In this document: one piece after another, positions 40,982 through 49,653 of the stretch
Layout: every line of letters begins with the position of its first letter
Position numbering within the stretch: position 1 is the stretch's first letter
Source of the DNA: JBGLNJ01 sp034434835
GTDB taxonomy: Bacteria; Chloroflexota; Anaerolineae; Fen-1058
Assembly (NCBI GenBank): GCA_034434835.1
Contig: DAOTXX010000021.1
Location: 36,936-100,935 of the forward strand
Reading direction: 5' to 3'
DNA: 64,000 nt
Translations under genes and position numbers: made by a program
Notes under the pieces: generated by a model
What the model was told of the DNA's origin: nothing
Seen by the model: the letters and a program-made list of their open reading frames with translations, nothing else
The model's database searches: none

Positions 40982-41761
40982 TCACGCTCGCTTGCGTGGA
41001 AACCACGGCACGAATGCGCTCGTCGTTTCGATGTATTCTTTGTAACCCGGCCGCGTCTCCATCGCCTTTTCCAACAACGCCACGCCCGATACACGCACGA
41101 GCAGCGTCGTCATGATGATGGGGCTAAAGATCGTCCACCAGCCACCTGCCGCGAGCGCGATGAGCCAATAGCCCCACCACTGCATCGCATCACCAAAGTA
41201 ATTCGGGTGGCGCGTGTAGCGCCACACACCCCGGTTCATCACCTGGCCCTGGTTGATGGGACTGGATTTGAACTGCGCAAGCTGCCAATCGCCTACCGCC
41301 TCAAAGAAAAAGCCGATGGCCCACACCGGGATGGCGATGAGATCCAACACGTTCAATGGCGCGGCGTAAAACTGCGCTGCCAGCAGCGGCGCAGAAATGA
41401 TCCACAACAGCACGCCCTGCAGCAGAAACACCTGAAAGAAACTCTTGCACCACCAGAGGCGCGGATTCTCATCCCGCCAGGCCCGGTAACGAAAATCTTC
41501 CGGCTTGCCCCAGTTGCGTCGCAAGATGTACAGCGAAAGCCGCAGCCCCCAAATCGTCACCAGTACACCGATGAGCAATTTGCGTGCGGGCAGGCCGCCC
41601 GGCGCAAGCGCAAAATACGCCCAGTTGGCGATGACAAAGCCCGCGCCCCAGAAAATGTCCACGATGCTCGCATTGCGCAGGGCCAGGCTGACGAGCCAAA
41701 GGATGATCATGAGACTGAGCACAATCCCGGCGACGATGCCATAAATCTCCAAAAGATTCAT
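40982..41761 (-). CDS. DUF1295 membrane protein (steroid-reductase-like), intact copy
   Basis: 259 aa from ATG 41761. Hydrophobic segments followed by the cofactor-binding signature GVWRYTRHPNYFGDAMQWWG. The C-terminus RVSGVALLEKAMETRPGYKE to FVPWFPRKRA is complete, unlike the chimeric paralogue at 31130-32077. The family belongs to the isoprenylcysteine methyltransferase/steroid 5-alpha-reductase fold. Located 14 bp after the NmrA/DUF2867 gene. Confidence 0.9.
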   Translation of the reverse strand: MNLLEIYGIVAGIVLSLMIILWLVSLALRNASIVDIFWGAGFVIANWAYFALAPGGLPARKLLIGVLVTIWGLRLSLYILRRNWGKPEDFRYRAWRDENPRLWWCKSFFQVFLLQGVLLWIISAPLLAAQFYAAPLNVLDLIAIPVWAIGFFFEAVGDWQLAQFKSSPINQGQVMNRGVWRYTRHPNYFGDAMQWWGYWLIALAAGGWWTIFSPIIMTTLLVRVSGVALLEKAMETRPGYKEYIETTSAFVPWFPRKRA

Positions 41762-41775
41762 CTCGGCCCCCCACC

Positions 41776-43296
41776 TCACACCTGACGCTTGGCGTTCGCT
41801 GGCACCAATGGCGGCCGGATCGTCGAAATCCCACTGACCTGTTCGGCCTGCCGCACAATCCGATCGATCAGACCAGAAAAGATAAAGGCGTGGAAAGGCA
41901 CGAGCGAATACCAGTACACATGCCCCAGGAACCCACGCGGGACATAGAACGCAGTTTGCAGCAGGCGCGTCGAGCCGTCGGGCTGAGGCTGCGCTTCGAA
42001 TTCCAACCAGCCCGGGCCAAACATGCGCATCTCGGCGCGCAGGCGGAGCAGTCGTCCCGGCTCGACTTTTTCCACCCGCCAAAAGTCTACCGCGTCGCCC
42101 ACGTGAATGTCGTCAGGATTGCGGCGGCCCCGGCTCACCCCCACGCCGCCGAACAAGCGGTCCATCGCGCCGCGCAGATGCCACAGCCACGTACCATACA
42201 GCCAACCGCGCTCACCGCCCAGGCTGGCGAACACACGATACAATGCTTCCGGCGGCGCCCACGTGATGCGCTGGCGTCGCTCGATGAACATGCCCTCGCG
42301 CCACTGGAACGTCACAGGTGTCCGGTCGCCCAGGCTGGTCGCCAGAGCATCACTCCACGAGGTATCCACCAATCCCGCCTCCATGCGCGTGATCGAATAC
42401 CTCAGGACGGCGCGATAATCCATCGGCTGGATCTCGGGGAACAGCCTGCGCGCCGAATCATCCTGCACGACGACCGGATCGTGTAACCCTTCGATGAGCG
42501 CATAAGCAATGTGAGCGGGGACGGGCGTGGCCCAATGCACCCAGTAGGATGACAGGCGTGAAGCAAACATCGGCAGGCGAATGAGCCAGTGGCGCAAGCC
42601 GCGCTCGCGCGCATAGCCCATCACCATCTCGCCATAGCTGAGCACGTGCGGGCCGCCGATCTCGACGACCCGTCCGGCGCTGGCCGGCTGGCGCAACGCG
42701 GCGACCAGATAACTCACGACATCAAAAACAGAGAGCGGCTGGATCGGCGTATAGACCCAGCGCGGCGCAAACATCACCGGCACACGCTCGGTGCCCACGC
42801 GGATCATTTCAAAGAACATGCTGCCGCAGCCGATGACGAGGCTGGCGCGAAACTCGGTCACCGGCACGCCCGCCTCGCGCAGCGACTCGCCGGTCTCGCG
42901 CAGCGAAAGCAATCGCTGGGAGCGGTCGGCTTCGACGTTCCCCAGGTTGCTCAGGTAAATGATGCGCTGGACGCCGGCGGCCCGGGCCGCCTGACCAAAG
43001 TTGTATGCGGCTGCCATGTTGCGCTGACGGCTTTGCCGACTGTCCATCTCGCTCATGATGTGAACCAGGTAATAGGCGGCTGTGACGCCTTCCATGGCCG
43101 GGGGCAGCGTGTGCAGATGCAAGACATCGGCTTGGACCACCTGGACTTGCGAAAGCCACGTGCGGCCTTGCAGGCGAGCCGGATCGCGTGTCAACACGCG
43201 GACGCGATAGCCCGCTTCGAGCAAGCGCGAGACCAGGCGCCCGCCAACGTAGCCGGTGGCGCCAGTGACAAGCACGAGGCTATTTTCGGCAGCCAT
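41776..43296 (-). CDS. NAD(P)H-binding SDR with C-terminal DUF2867 domain
   Basis: 506 aa. Rossmann N-terminus VLVTGATGYVGGRLVSRLLE, AYYLVHIMSEM and FRASLVIGCGSMFFEMIR. From about residue 340 a DUF2867/SRPBCC-like domain (VTFQWREGMFIERRQRITW, GDAVDFWRVEKVEPGRLL, GPGWLEFEAQP, YWYSLVPFHAFIF). The combination is typical of light/stress clusters next to DUF1295 and CFA genes. Ligand unknown. GGGAG precedes the ATG. Confidence 0.9.
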   Translation of the reverse strand: MAAENSLVLVTGATGYVGGRLVSRLLEAGYRVRVLTRDPARLQGRTWLSQVQVVQADVLHLHTLPPAMEGVTAAYYLVHIMSEMDSRQSRQRNMAAAYNFGQAARAAGVQRIIYLSNLGNVEADRSQRLLSLRETGESLREAGVPVTEFRASLVIGCGSMFFEMIRVGTERVPVMFAPRWVYTPIQPLSVFDVVSYLVAALRQPASAGRVVEIGGPHVLSYGEMVMGYARERGLRHWLIRLPMFASRLSSYWVHWATPVPAHIAYALIEGLHDPVVVQDDSARRLFPEIQPMDYRAVLRYSITRMEAGLVDTSWSDALATSLGDRTPVTFQWREGMFIERRQRITWAPPEALYRVFASLGGERGWLYGTWLWHLRGAMDRLFGGVGVSRGRRNPDDIHVGDAVDFWRVEKVEPGRLLRLRAEMRMFGPGWLEFEAQPQPDGSTRLLQTAFYVPRGFLGHVYWYSLVPFHAFIFSGLIDRIVRQAEQVSGISTIRPPLVPANAKRQV

Positions 43297-43347
43297 GTCT
43301 TTGGTCTCCCTCTGAACAAATGACCAACGTTCGTCCTTGGTCTTTAG

Positions 43348-44538
43348 TCATTCGTCACGCGAAGCGGTCATTCGCCTCTCACCAGATGCATCAATCAGAT
43401 CGTTCAACCGCTTGCGATAATAGCAGAAATTTTCCCACGACACATCGGGCGGGACCATGTGATCCACGTAGGGGATGTAACCGCCGCGCCTGAGCATGGC
43501 AGGCACATCGCGCAGCACGGCGTCAATCGCTTCACGATCACGGGCGAGCGCGATCTTGTCAATGCCGCCGAGGATTTGCAATTGGGGGAACGCTTCGCGC
43601 ACCTCAACGACGTTCATGCCGGCCATCACCTCGAACGGGTACAGGCCCGTCACTCCGCCTTCGACCCATAGCGGCAAAAGCTTCCAAATGTTGCCATCGC
43701 AATCCACGTGAATCACGCGCACGCCGCGCTCGCGGAAAAAGCCGGTCAGCTTTTTATACGCGGGCAGCATGAACTGGCGGAACAGCGTGGGCGAAATGAG
43801 CGGCCCGTTCTTGTACGCCATATCCTCCCAAATAAGCGCCAGGTCAACATCCACCCGATCGAGTACCTGGTCATACAATGCGATCCAAAAATCGGCCAGG
43901 TCATCGATCACATCGCGCATCAGGTCGGGACAGTCGTAGTAGGCCGTGAGCACCTGCACTTCGCCCAAGAGCGAACGCGGCGTGCCGAAAAAGCCCTGAC
44001 CGCCGCCAATCGCCAGTGGGAAGGTCCGACGGCGATAGCTCGCCAGCAACTCGGTCCAGTGATCAGGCAATCGTCCCGCCAGCGTCGGCTGCAATCGTTC
44101 GGCCTTGATCTGCTCCCAATCCTGGCGCGTGGCGACTGGCCCACGCACAAAATGCGGCAGCGAGTTGAGGTGTCTGGTGCGCTTGACGATCATGCCCATA
44201 TCGTCGCGGATAAGCAGCCAGTCATCATGCTCCTCCAGGACCTGCTCCTCAAAAGCCGGGCAGAAATAGTTGTTGACGGCTACGCGCTGCATGCACTCGT
44301 CCAGGCCAAGCGCGTGGCGCACATCCAGGTCCACGTAGCGGCCCGGCATCCACGCGCCGCCCCCACCATAGACGTTTTGACCATCGGCCAGGTGCGCGGG
44401 GATGCCGGTCTGCTCGACCAGCCCCTCGCGGTACCAACGGCGCAGCGCACCGGCCCAATAGCCAAATTCCCACTTGGGCGGAGCGACCGGCTCGAAATTC
44501 ATGACAGCCAAAAATCGTTCGCGTGTGTTCATGGGCAT
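43348..44538 (-). CDS. Uroporphyrinogen decarboxylase family protein
   Basis: 396 aa. MNTRERFLAVMNFEPVAPPK at the N-terminus is the family start. IWEDMAYKNGPLISPTLFRQ then YKKLTGFFRERGVRVIHVDC and LGGIDKIALARDREAI belong to URO-D/methyltransferase-like barrels. It lacks obvious haem-pathway context, so a corrinoid methyltransferase or other role is as likely as decarboxylation. ATG 44538 or 44532. Followed downstream by the NmrA/DUF2867 gene. Confidence 0.85.
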   Translation of the reverse strand: MPMNTRERFLAVMNFEPVAPPKWEFGYWAGALRRWYREGLVEQTGIPAHLADGQNVYGGGGAWMPGRYVDLDVRHALGLDECMQRVAVNNYFCPAFEEQVLEEHDDWLLIRDDMGMIVKRTRHLNSLPHFVRGPVATRQDWEQIKAERLQPTLAGRLPDHWTELLASYRRRTFPLAIGGGQGFFGTPRSLLGEVQVLTAYYDCPDLMRDVIDDLADFWIALYDQVLDRVDVDLALIWEDMAYKNGPLISPTLFRQFMLPAYKKLTGFFRERGVRVIHVDCDGNIWKLLPLWVEGGVTGLYPFEVMAGMNVVEVREAFPQLQILGGIDKIALARDREAIDAVLRDVPAMLRRGGYIPYVDHMVPPDVSWENFCYYRKRLNDLIDASGERRMTASRDE

Positions 44539-44658
44539 CAGAGATCAGAGGTCGGAAGTCAGGGGTCGGATATACTCCCGCACGATCCTGTCATTCTGAG
44601 CCGCGAAGCGGCGCAGAATCTCTTTCACACTAGACAGAGACACTTTCGCATGACAAAT

Positions 44659-45540
44659 CTACCTTGTAGCTTTGGGTCGAATGAACGGCGGCTCGACGGC
44701 GGGCGAGGTCAACAACGCATACCGGCCCGGCCTGCGAAAGGCGTTACCCCACACCTCATGCTCACGCCACACGCGAATCTTGTCCAGGTCGAACTCGGCC
44801 AGGTACACGCCTTCGGCCTCGCCTGCTTCGACGACGAGCGGATTGAGTGACCGCTCGTTCTCGTCAAAGCAAATCGGGCTAAAGGCGACCGAGTGACCGT
44901 TCTCCTGGGGCGCGGCGTAATTCGCCGTTGCCATGCCAACCATGTTCTCCATGGCCCGCGCGCGGAACTGGCCCAAGCGGTTGGCTTCCAACTCGCACGC
45001 ATTGGGTGTGAGGATGATCTCGGCGCCCTTGAGCATCAGGATACGCGCGGATTCGGGAAACTCGCGGTCAAAGCAGATCATCGCGCCCACCTTGACCGGC
45101 CCTGACCGGGTATCGAGCGCGGCGACGTAGAAATCCTCGCCCGGCTCACACTCCGCTTCCCAGTCAAACTCACACGTGTGGACTTTGGAATAGGTGAACA
45201 GGATGTCACCCCGTCGGTCCATGAGCGAGACCGAATTGCGCACCGCCTCGCCTCGACGTTCCAGGTACGTGAGCGCTATCGCCAAATCGAGTTCACGCGC
45301 CAGTTTGCGGAAACGGGTGATGTACTCGCTTTGCTGCGTGAGCGCGAGCGCGCGCCAGGCCGCGCGTCCCTCTGCGTCCGAAGGGCAAGGCGCGTAACCG
45401 ATGTTCCACATTTCTGGAAACAGCGCCACGTCCGCGTCCATTGCCGCTGCGCGACGGCAAAACGCCTCGCCTTTGGAAAGGTTTGCGGCGAGATCGGTGC
45501 CGTGTGACGACATTTGGAGTAGAGCGACCTTTATGCTCAT
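44659..45540 (-). CDS. Carbon-nitrogen hydrolase (nitrilase superfamily)
   Basis: 293 aa from ATG 45540. Catalytic triad: Glu43 (ALFPEMW), Lys119 (TYSKVHTCEFD), Cys156 (AMICFDREFPE). Start MSIKVALLQMSSHG is typical. Probably an amidase or carbamoylase. Belongs to a run of minus-strand catabolic genes (UroD-like, Gfo/Idh, AKR). Confidence 0.92.
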   Translation of the reverse strand: MSIKVALLQMSSHGTDLAANLSKGEAFCRRAAAMDADVALFPEMWNIGYAPCPSDAEGRAAWRALALTQQSEYITRFRKLARELDLAIALTYLERRGEAVRNSVSLMDRRGDILFTYSKVHTCEFDWEAECEPGEDFYVAALDTRSGPVKVGAMICFDREFPESARILMLKGAEIILTPNACELEANRLGQFRARAMENMVGMATANYAAPQENGHSVAFSPICFDENERSLNPLVVEAGEAEGVYLAEFDLDKIRVWREHEVWGNAFRRPGRYALLTSPAVEPPFIRPKATR

Positions 45541-45552
45541 TACGCAACCCCT

Positions 45553-45664
45553 TGTCACTGCGAGGAGGCCCGCGCAGCGGGCTGACGAAGCAATCTCCTA
45601 ACTCGCAGGAACAAGATTGCTTCGGCCACCTGCCCGCGTCAGGGGGTCAGGCCTCGCAACGACA
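45553..45664. repeat. TCATTGCGAG-type palindromic repeat, copy 1
   Basis: Starts TGTCACTGCGAGGAGGCC, includes GACGAAGCAATCTC and AGATTGCTTCG, and ends CTCGCAACGACA. Near-complementary halves. Other copies: 47872-47977 and 63889-63986. Partial pieces lie near 44590 and 57926. Non-coding; the remaining 120 bp to the Gfo/Idh gene show nothing further. Confidence 0.8.
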
Positions 45665-45786
45665 GAACAGTGCCGCCTGATGTCCATCGCCAAGCGTACC
45701 GCCGTTTTGCGCCGCGCGCAAGTGATAGACCTCCGGCTCCACCTGGACAATGCTCCAGTCTTACAGCCACACAGCCATTTGGCGCT

Positions 45787-46773
45787 CTACGTTTCACGTC
45801 TGTATCCCTTCAACATCTCATCCATCACCCACGTCGTCCGCGCACCAGTGACACCAGTGCTGGGGCATTTGCCGATGCCGTTCAGTTCATTCACGATCGT
45901 CTGGATGAGCGGCTGATGGACGTGCGGCGGGTTGGGAATCGGGAACTCGGTCACGCCAGCGGACGTGGTCAGCACGACCGGCTCGACACCAAAGGACGAA
46001 AATGCAATCTTGCCGCGCGCGCCGACGATCTCGTTCATGTCGTAATCTTGAAACGCTGTAAAGCACCATACACCCGTGCCATGCACGCCCGACTCGAAGA
46101 CGAACGTGCCCGTGACTATATCTTCGGCGCGATAGAGCCGGCCCTGGTTCGAGGCCATACCCTGCACCGAGCGAATCGGCCCCAAGTAATAGTCGAGAAA
46201 ATCGAGTGTGTGCGAAGCCAGGTCGAGAAACTTGCCCCCGCCGGCGATCTCGGGCACGACGCGCCACGGAAGGCGATTGGGATCAAGCTCGTCGGGCGCG
46301 GGCCTTTGGTATAACGTCACAGTCACAAAGCGTACGTCGCCAATCGCGCCCGACTCGATCAGTTCCTTGACCTTGAGAAAGCGCGGCAGCGCGCGGCGAT
46401 AGTATGCGACGAACAGCGGCACACCTGCCGACTGGCAGGCCTCGATCATCTCCAAGCACCCGGCATGATTGAGCGCCATTGGCTTTTCGACGCACACCGG
46501 TTTGCCTGCGCGGGCAACCGCCAGCGTGTACTCTTTGTGCGATGAGGGCGGCGTGGCAATGTACACTGCATCCACATCAGGATCGTGGATCAAGGCTTGG
46601 GCATCATCGTACCATTTTAGCACGCCATGACGTTCGGCATAATCCTTTGCCAGTGCCCCATTGCGCCGCATGACAGCGACAAGCTGCGAATGATCCGCCT
46701 TCTGAAAGGCTGGCCCGCTCTTGACTTCGGTCACGTTGCCGCAACCGATGATGCCCCAACGAATGGTCTTCAT
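45787..46773 (-). CDS. Gfo/Idh/MocA-family oxidoreductase
   Basis: 328 aa from ATG 46773. N-terminal Rossmann IRWGIIGCGNVTEVKSGPAF, YIATPPSSHKEYTLAVARAG and catalytic-site GKPVCVEKPMAL (EKP). C-terminal GKFLDLASHTLDFLDYYLGP has the conserved DxxxH. Probably oxidises a sugar or inositol derivative with NAD(P). The aldo/keto reductase gene is 44 bp upstream on the same strand. Confidence 0.92.
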   Translation of the reverse strand: MKTIRWGIIGCGNVTEVKSGPAFQKADHSQLVAVMRRNGALAKDYAERHGVLKWYDDAQALIHDPDVDAVYIATPPSSHKEYTLAVARAGKPVCVEKPMALNHAGCLEMIEACQSAGVPLFVAYYRRALPRFLKVKELIESGAIGDVRFVTVTLYQRPAPDELDPNRLPWRVVPEIAGGGKFLDLASHTLDFLDYYLGPIRSVQGMASNQGRLYRAEDIVTGTFVFESGVHGTGVWCFTAFQDYDMNEIVGARGKIAFSSFGVEPVVLTTSAGVTEFPIPNPPHVHQPLIQTIVNELNGIGKCPSTGVTGARTTWVMDEMLKGYRRET

Positions 46774-46817
46774 CTCACTCCTCTTGAATTCGACGGCAGA
46801 AGGCACGCCTGAGCGGC

Positions 46818-47762
46818 TCACCGGACCGTCACCTGGTCGCTCATCGCATCCAGTGCGGCGACCTGAGCATCGGTCAGGCTCCAACCCAACGCACCAATGT
46901 TGTCCAAAGCCTGCTGGACATTCTTGGCGCCGGGGATCGGCACTGCGTCCTTGCGCATCACCCAATTGAGCGCGACCTGCGACGGCGTCTTGCCATGCGC
47001 CTGACCGATCTCGCGCAACAAATCTACCAGCGGTTGAATGCGCTGAAGGTATCCCTGACCAAAGCGACGTCGTATCAGGCCAGTCGGCAAGTGATCCGGC
47101 GTGTACTTGCCACTGAGCAGCCCCTGCGCGATCGGGCTGTAAGCGATCAGTGTCACGCCCAACTCGCGGCAGGTTTGCAGTAAGCCGTTTCGTTCGGGAG
47201 CGCGGCGCAGCAAACTGTACTCCACCTGATTCGAAGCCAGCGGCACACCTCGTCGAGCCAGCGCGGCATGGGCGCGGCGCGTCTGTTCGACGTTATAGTT
47301 CGAAACGCCGACTGCCCGCACCCATCCTGCTTGAACTGCGTCGGCCAGCGCGTCCATCCACGTCTCGATCGGAACGGGGGGAAGCAGCCAATGGATTTGA
47401 TACAGGTCCACTCGCTCCAGGCCGAGGCGATCGAGGCTGTCCCGCAAAGCCTTGAGCAGGCTCGACTTGCGCCAACGCCACGGCAACGGCATGAACTTGG
47501 TCGCCACGATGACAGGCTGGCGGCCGTTCTGTCGAATAAAGCGGCCCAACAGCCGTTCGGATTCCCCAAAGCCATAGATTTCGGCTGTGTCGAAAAAATG
47601 GACCCCGGCGGCGAGGCTCGCCTCGAAGGCGGCGCGCACATCGGCTTCTGTGTACGTGCGGCCATAGCCCCAATTGCGACTATCTCCCCACTGCCAGGTG
47701 CCGAACCCCAGCGGGGTAACCTGGATTCCACTCTTTCCCAATGGAACCAAAGACCCGGTCAT
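46818..47762 (-). CDS. Aldo/keto reductase
   Basis: 314 aa from ATG 47762 (MTGSLVPLGKSGIQVTPLG). Catalytic tetrad visible: Asp and Tyr in FFDTAEIYGFGESERLLG, Lys in VIVATKFMPLP and His in DLYQIHWLLPP. NADP-binding end: VPIPGAKNVQQALDNIGAL. Intact, unlike the AKR half in the chimera at 32331-33644. An upstream in-frame extension to 47855 overlaps a repeat and was rejected. Confidence 0.93.
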   Translation of the reverse strand: MTGSLVPLGKSGIQVTPLGFGTWQWGDSRNWGYGRTYTEADVRAAFEASLAAGVHFFDTAEIYGFGESERLLGRFIRQNGRQPVIVATKFMPLPWRWRKSSLLKALRDSLDRLGLERVDLYQIHWLLPPVPIETWMDALADAVQAGWVRAVGVSNYNVEQTRRAHAALARRGVPLASNQVEYSLLRRAPERNGLLQTCRELGVTLIAYSPIAQGLLSGKYTPDHLPTGLIRRRFGQGYLQRIQPLVDLLREIGQAHGKTPSQVALNWVMRKDAVPIPGAKNVQQALDNIGALGWSLTDAQVAALDAMSDQVTVR

Positions 47763-47796
47763 TTTCCCACTCCCATACAGACTCTTGATTGCATCT

Positions 47797-48163
47797 TCAT
47801 GGAGTAACCGTTCAGCCAATGTTTTTTCTAAAAACGAATAAAGGGCATGTCCCACTTGACGTGGATAGCACTGTCATTGCGAGGGCGCGAAGCGCCCGAA
47901 GCAATCTCTATACTGCAAAGATGAGATTGCTTCGCCGCACCTGCCCTCGCCAGGGGGTTCGGCGGCTCGCAATGACAGGTTGCAGGGATTTACCCACGCT
48001 GTGTGGGAAATACCCCGAATAAACGAATGATGGTCACGCCTCTCCGACAGCGATTCGTTTACACCGCACTTGCGGTGGGTGCAGGTGTTCGTTGCACCGA
48101 AGGCGATTCGCCTGCCTGGCAGCAGACAGGTTGACGGATTCCGACTGAACAGTTACTCCATGA
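47797..48163. mobile_element. Composite non-coding element with 19-bp inverted ends
   Basis: TCATGGAGTAACCGTTCAG (47797-47815) and the reverse complement of 48145-48163 match at 18 of 19 bases. Inside are a TCATTGCGAG repeat (47872-47977) and the end of the 2201-type MITE (48035-48049). The terminal GTAACTGTTCAGTC also resembles the ends at 63858 and 64000. No coding capacity; fills most of the 47763-48260 gap. Confidence 0.6.
47872..47977. repeat. TCATTGCGAG-type palindromic repeat, copy 2
   Basis: TGTCATTGCGAGGGCGCG to GCTCGCAATGACA, with GAAGCAATCTC and GAGATTGCTTCG inside. Same family as 45553-45664 and 63889-63986. Confidence 0.8.
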
Positions 48164-48175
48164 CTCGATATTGTC

Positions 48176-48211
48176 GCGGCCTATGCCACACACTCACATG
48201 GCATAGGCCGC
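48176..48211. repeat. Perfect 13-bp-stem hairpin
   Basis: GCGGCCTATGCCA pairs with TGGCATAGGCCGC around 10 nt. It lies 50 bp beyond the carH-like stop. Lacks a T-run, so terminator function is doubtful; not a tRNA. Confidence 0.5.
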
Positions 48212-48260
48212 GCACCAACTGACCAGACTTGCCACAAGCAATATCGCTTACGCTCCAGCC

Positions 48261-49244
48261 TCAAACCATCAGCGATGTGGCATCACGCAGCAAGCTTTCC
48301 AGCTTATTCACACCTTCCTGCAACGTCTCGCCCAAAAAGATCCCGGGCACTTGACTGCGCCACTCGGGTTTCTCGTTAAACACCCGGCCTCCATAAGCCA
48401 CGATTGGACGCCTGGACTCGAAAACGCCCGGAAGACAGCGGGGCCAATCCACAAGATTTTGCGCGGCTTTATCCGTGCTGGCGACCAGGACAATCGCAGG
48501 CGGCTTCATCTCCGCTATCAATTTGGCCATATCTTTCAGCGGAACGGCTTGACCCAGGTAAGCGACCGGCCAGCGACGCCGGCGCAATAACACTCCCAAA
48601 ATCAGCAGCCCGCCCTCGTGCAGTTCGTCGGGCGCGCACCCAAGCAAGGTGGGACGGATAGGAAAAATCGGCGGGCCAGTCACCGTCCACATGATCAGCC
48701 GATGACGCACGTAATTGGTCGCCAGGTGCTCAGTGGCCACATCTACCTTCCCCTCCATCCAGGCTTGACCGATCTCGATCAACGTCGGCACGATGGCATC
48801 CAGTATGACGCTCTCCAAGGGATGTATAGCGGTGGCTTCACCCAACAGTTGGTCAGCCCTGATCGTATCGTGAGCCAGCAAAGCGGCTGTAAGATTCTCT
48901 CGAATGACGTTGAGAGCAGGCTCGCCCACTCCAGGCTGTGTCGCCAGAGATGAGATCACAGGGGCTTCGGGAAAGCGGCCCTCCTGTTGCACGTGACGCA
49001 GCGCGCGAACCGCCTTGCCAGCTTGCATGCCTTCGTCTGTTCGCGCTTTGATCCAGCGCAAGCCGAGCACGTCACGCTCGGAATAAAGGCGATGACCACC
49101 GGGCGTCCGCGCCGATTGGGGAAAGCCATAACGCCGTTCCCAAATTCTCAGCGTCGCCACCGGGATGCTCGTCATTCGAGAGACGGCCCCGATGTTGTAG
49201 AGAGGCTCATCACGTGGGTCTTGGTGAGTTTCAATCTGGCTCAT
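48261..49244 (-). CDS. MerR-family regulator with B12-binding domain (CarH/LitR-type photoreceptor)
   Basis: 327 aa from ATG 49244. MerR helix-turn-helix YNIGAVSRMTSIPVATLRIW (about 16-35) and GGHRLYSERDV. The cobalamin module has the helical cap motif W162-x9-E172-H173 (WMEGKVDVATEHLATN), base-binding E207-L-H209-E-G-G212 and the later YGGRVF glycine pair. CarH/LitR proteins bind adenosylcobalamin in the dark as tetramers that repress photoprotective genes, and release DNA in light. A good promoter and candidate operator lie upstream. Photolyase, carotenoid, CFA, SOUL, TspO and DUF1295 genes in the window are plausible targets (inference). Confidence 0.88.
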   Translation of the reverse strand: MSQIETHQDPRDEPLYNIGAVSRMTSIPVATLRIWERRYGFPQSARTPGGHRLYSERDVLGLRWIKARTDEGMQAGKAVRALRHVQQEGRFPEAPVISSLATQPGVGEPALNVIRENLTAALLAHDTIRADQLLGEATAIHPLESVILDAIVPTLIEIGQAWMEGKVDVATEHLATNYVRHRLIMWTVTGPPIFPIRPTLLGCAPDELHEGGLLILGVLLRRRRWPVAYLGQAVPLKDMAKLIAEMKPPAIVLVASTDKAAQNLVDWPRCLPGVFESRRPIVAYGGRVFNEKPEWRSQVPGIFLGETLQEGVNKLESLLRDATSLMV

Positions 49245-49276
49245 AATCTCCGTCTTTCTTTGACAATTGTGCTGCA

Positions 49277-49305
49277 AGTATACCTTATCGGCCAATGCTT
49301 GTCAA
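49277..49305 (-). promoter_or_regulatory. Sigma-70-type promoter of the carH-like gene
   Basis: Minus-strand TTGACA (49300-49305), 17-bp spacer, TATACT (49277-49282), 33 bp before the start codon. Confidence 0.8.
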
Positions 49306-49312
49306 GAAAAGC

Positions 49313-49336
49313 TGTACAAAACAGGGCGTTTGAACA
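49313..49336. promoter_or_regulatory. Candidate LitR/CarH operator
   Basis: TGTACA, 12 bp, TGAACA, just upstream of the -35 box. From memory, LitR-type sites in Pseudomonas have paired TGTACA-like halves 12 bp apart; here one base of the second half differs. Autoregulation is inferred. Confidence 0.4.
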
Positions 49337-49412
49337 TAAAAAAAAGACCGCTGAAAGCTCGCACCATCAGCGGATCATCGTCGTGGCATCTATACTATCA
49401 ACAGTCACTGAC

Positions 49413-49505
49413 CATTGGTGTAAACTTTGGCCCCGGAGTGCGGCCTTCAGGCCGCGTTTTATGCAGGCTGAAGCCTGCACTCCAACCTCAAGTTGACACG
49501 CATGG
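49413..49505. repeat. MITE copy B (93 bp) with 9-bp target duplication
   Basis: Inverted near-identical copy of 12877-12969. Flanked on both sides by GTCACTGAC (49404-49412 and 49506-49514). Ends CATTGGTGTAAAC and CATGCGTGTCAAC as terminal repeats. Confidence 0.85.
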
Positions 49506-49537
49506 GTCACTGACTTTTGTTTTTAGGAGTAGAGCAA

Positions 49538-49588
49538 GCTCCCATGCCAGCCTGCCCGCCGCAGGCAGCGAAACGGCGGCATGGGAGC
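49538..49588. repeat. Hairpin repeat downstream of the DUF885-like gene
   Basis: GCTCCCATGCC pairs with GGCATGGGAGC, with an inner GCCTGC/GCAGGC stem. Non-coding. With the promoter, operator and MITE it fills the 49245-49653 gap. Confidence 0.5.
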
Positions 49589-49653
49589 CGCCCCCGCTGA
49601 AATTTGGGGGACTGGCAATTCCGATGAAACTTGACCGTGCCCAGTATATCTGC

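Noticed and set aside
48176..48211. Hairpin as a possible tRNA or small RNA gene
   Set aside because: A single perfect stem-loop without cloverleaf elements or a promoter; better read as a repeat.
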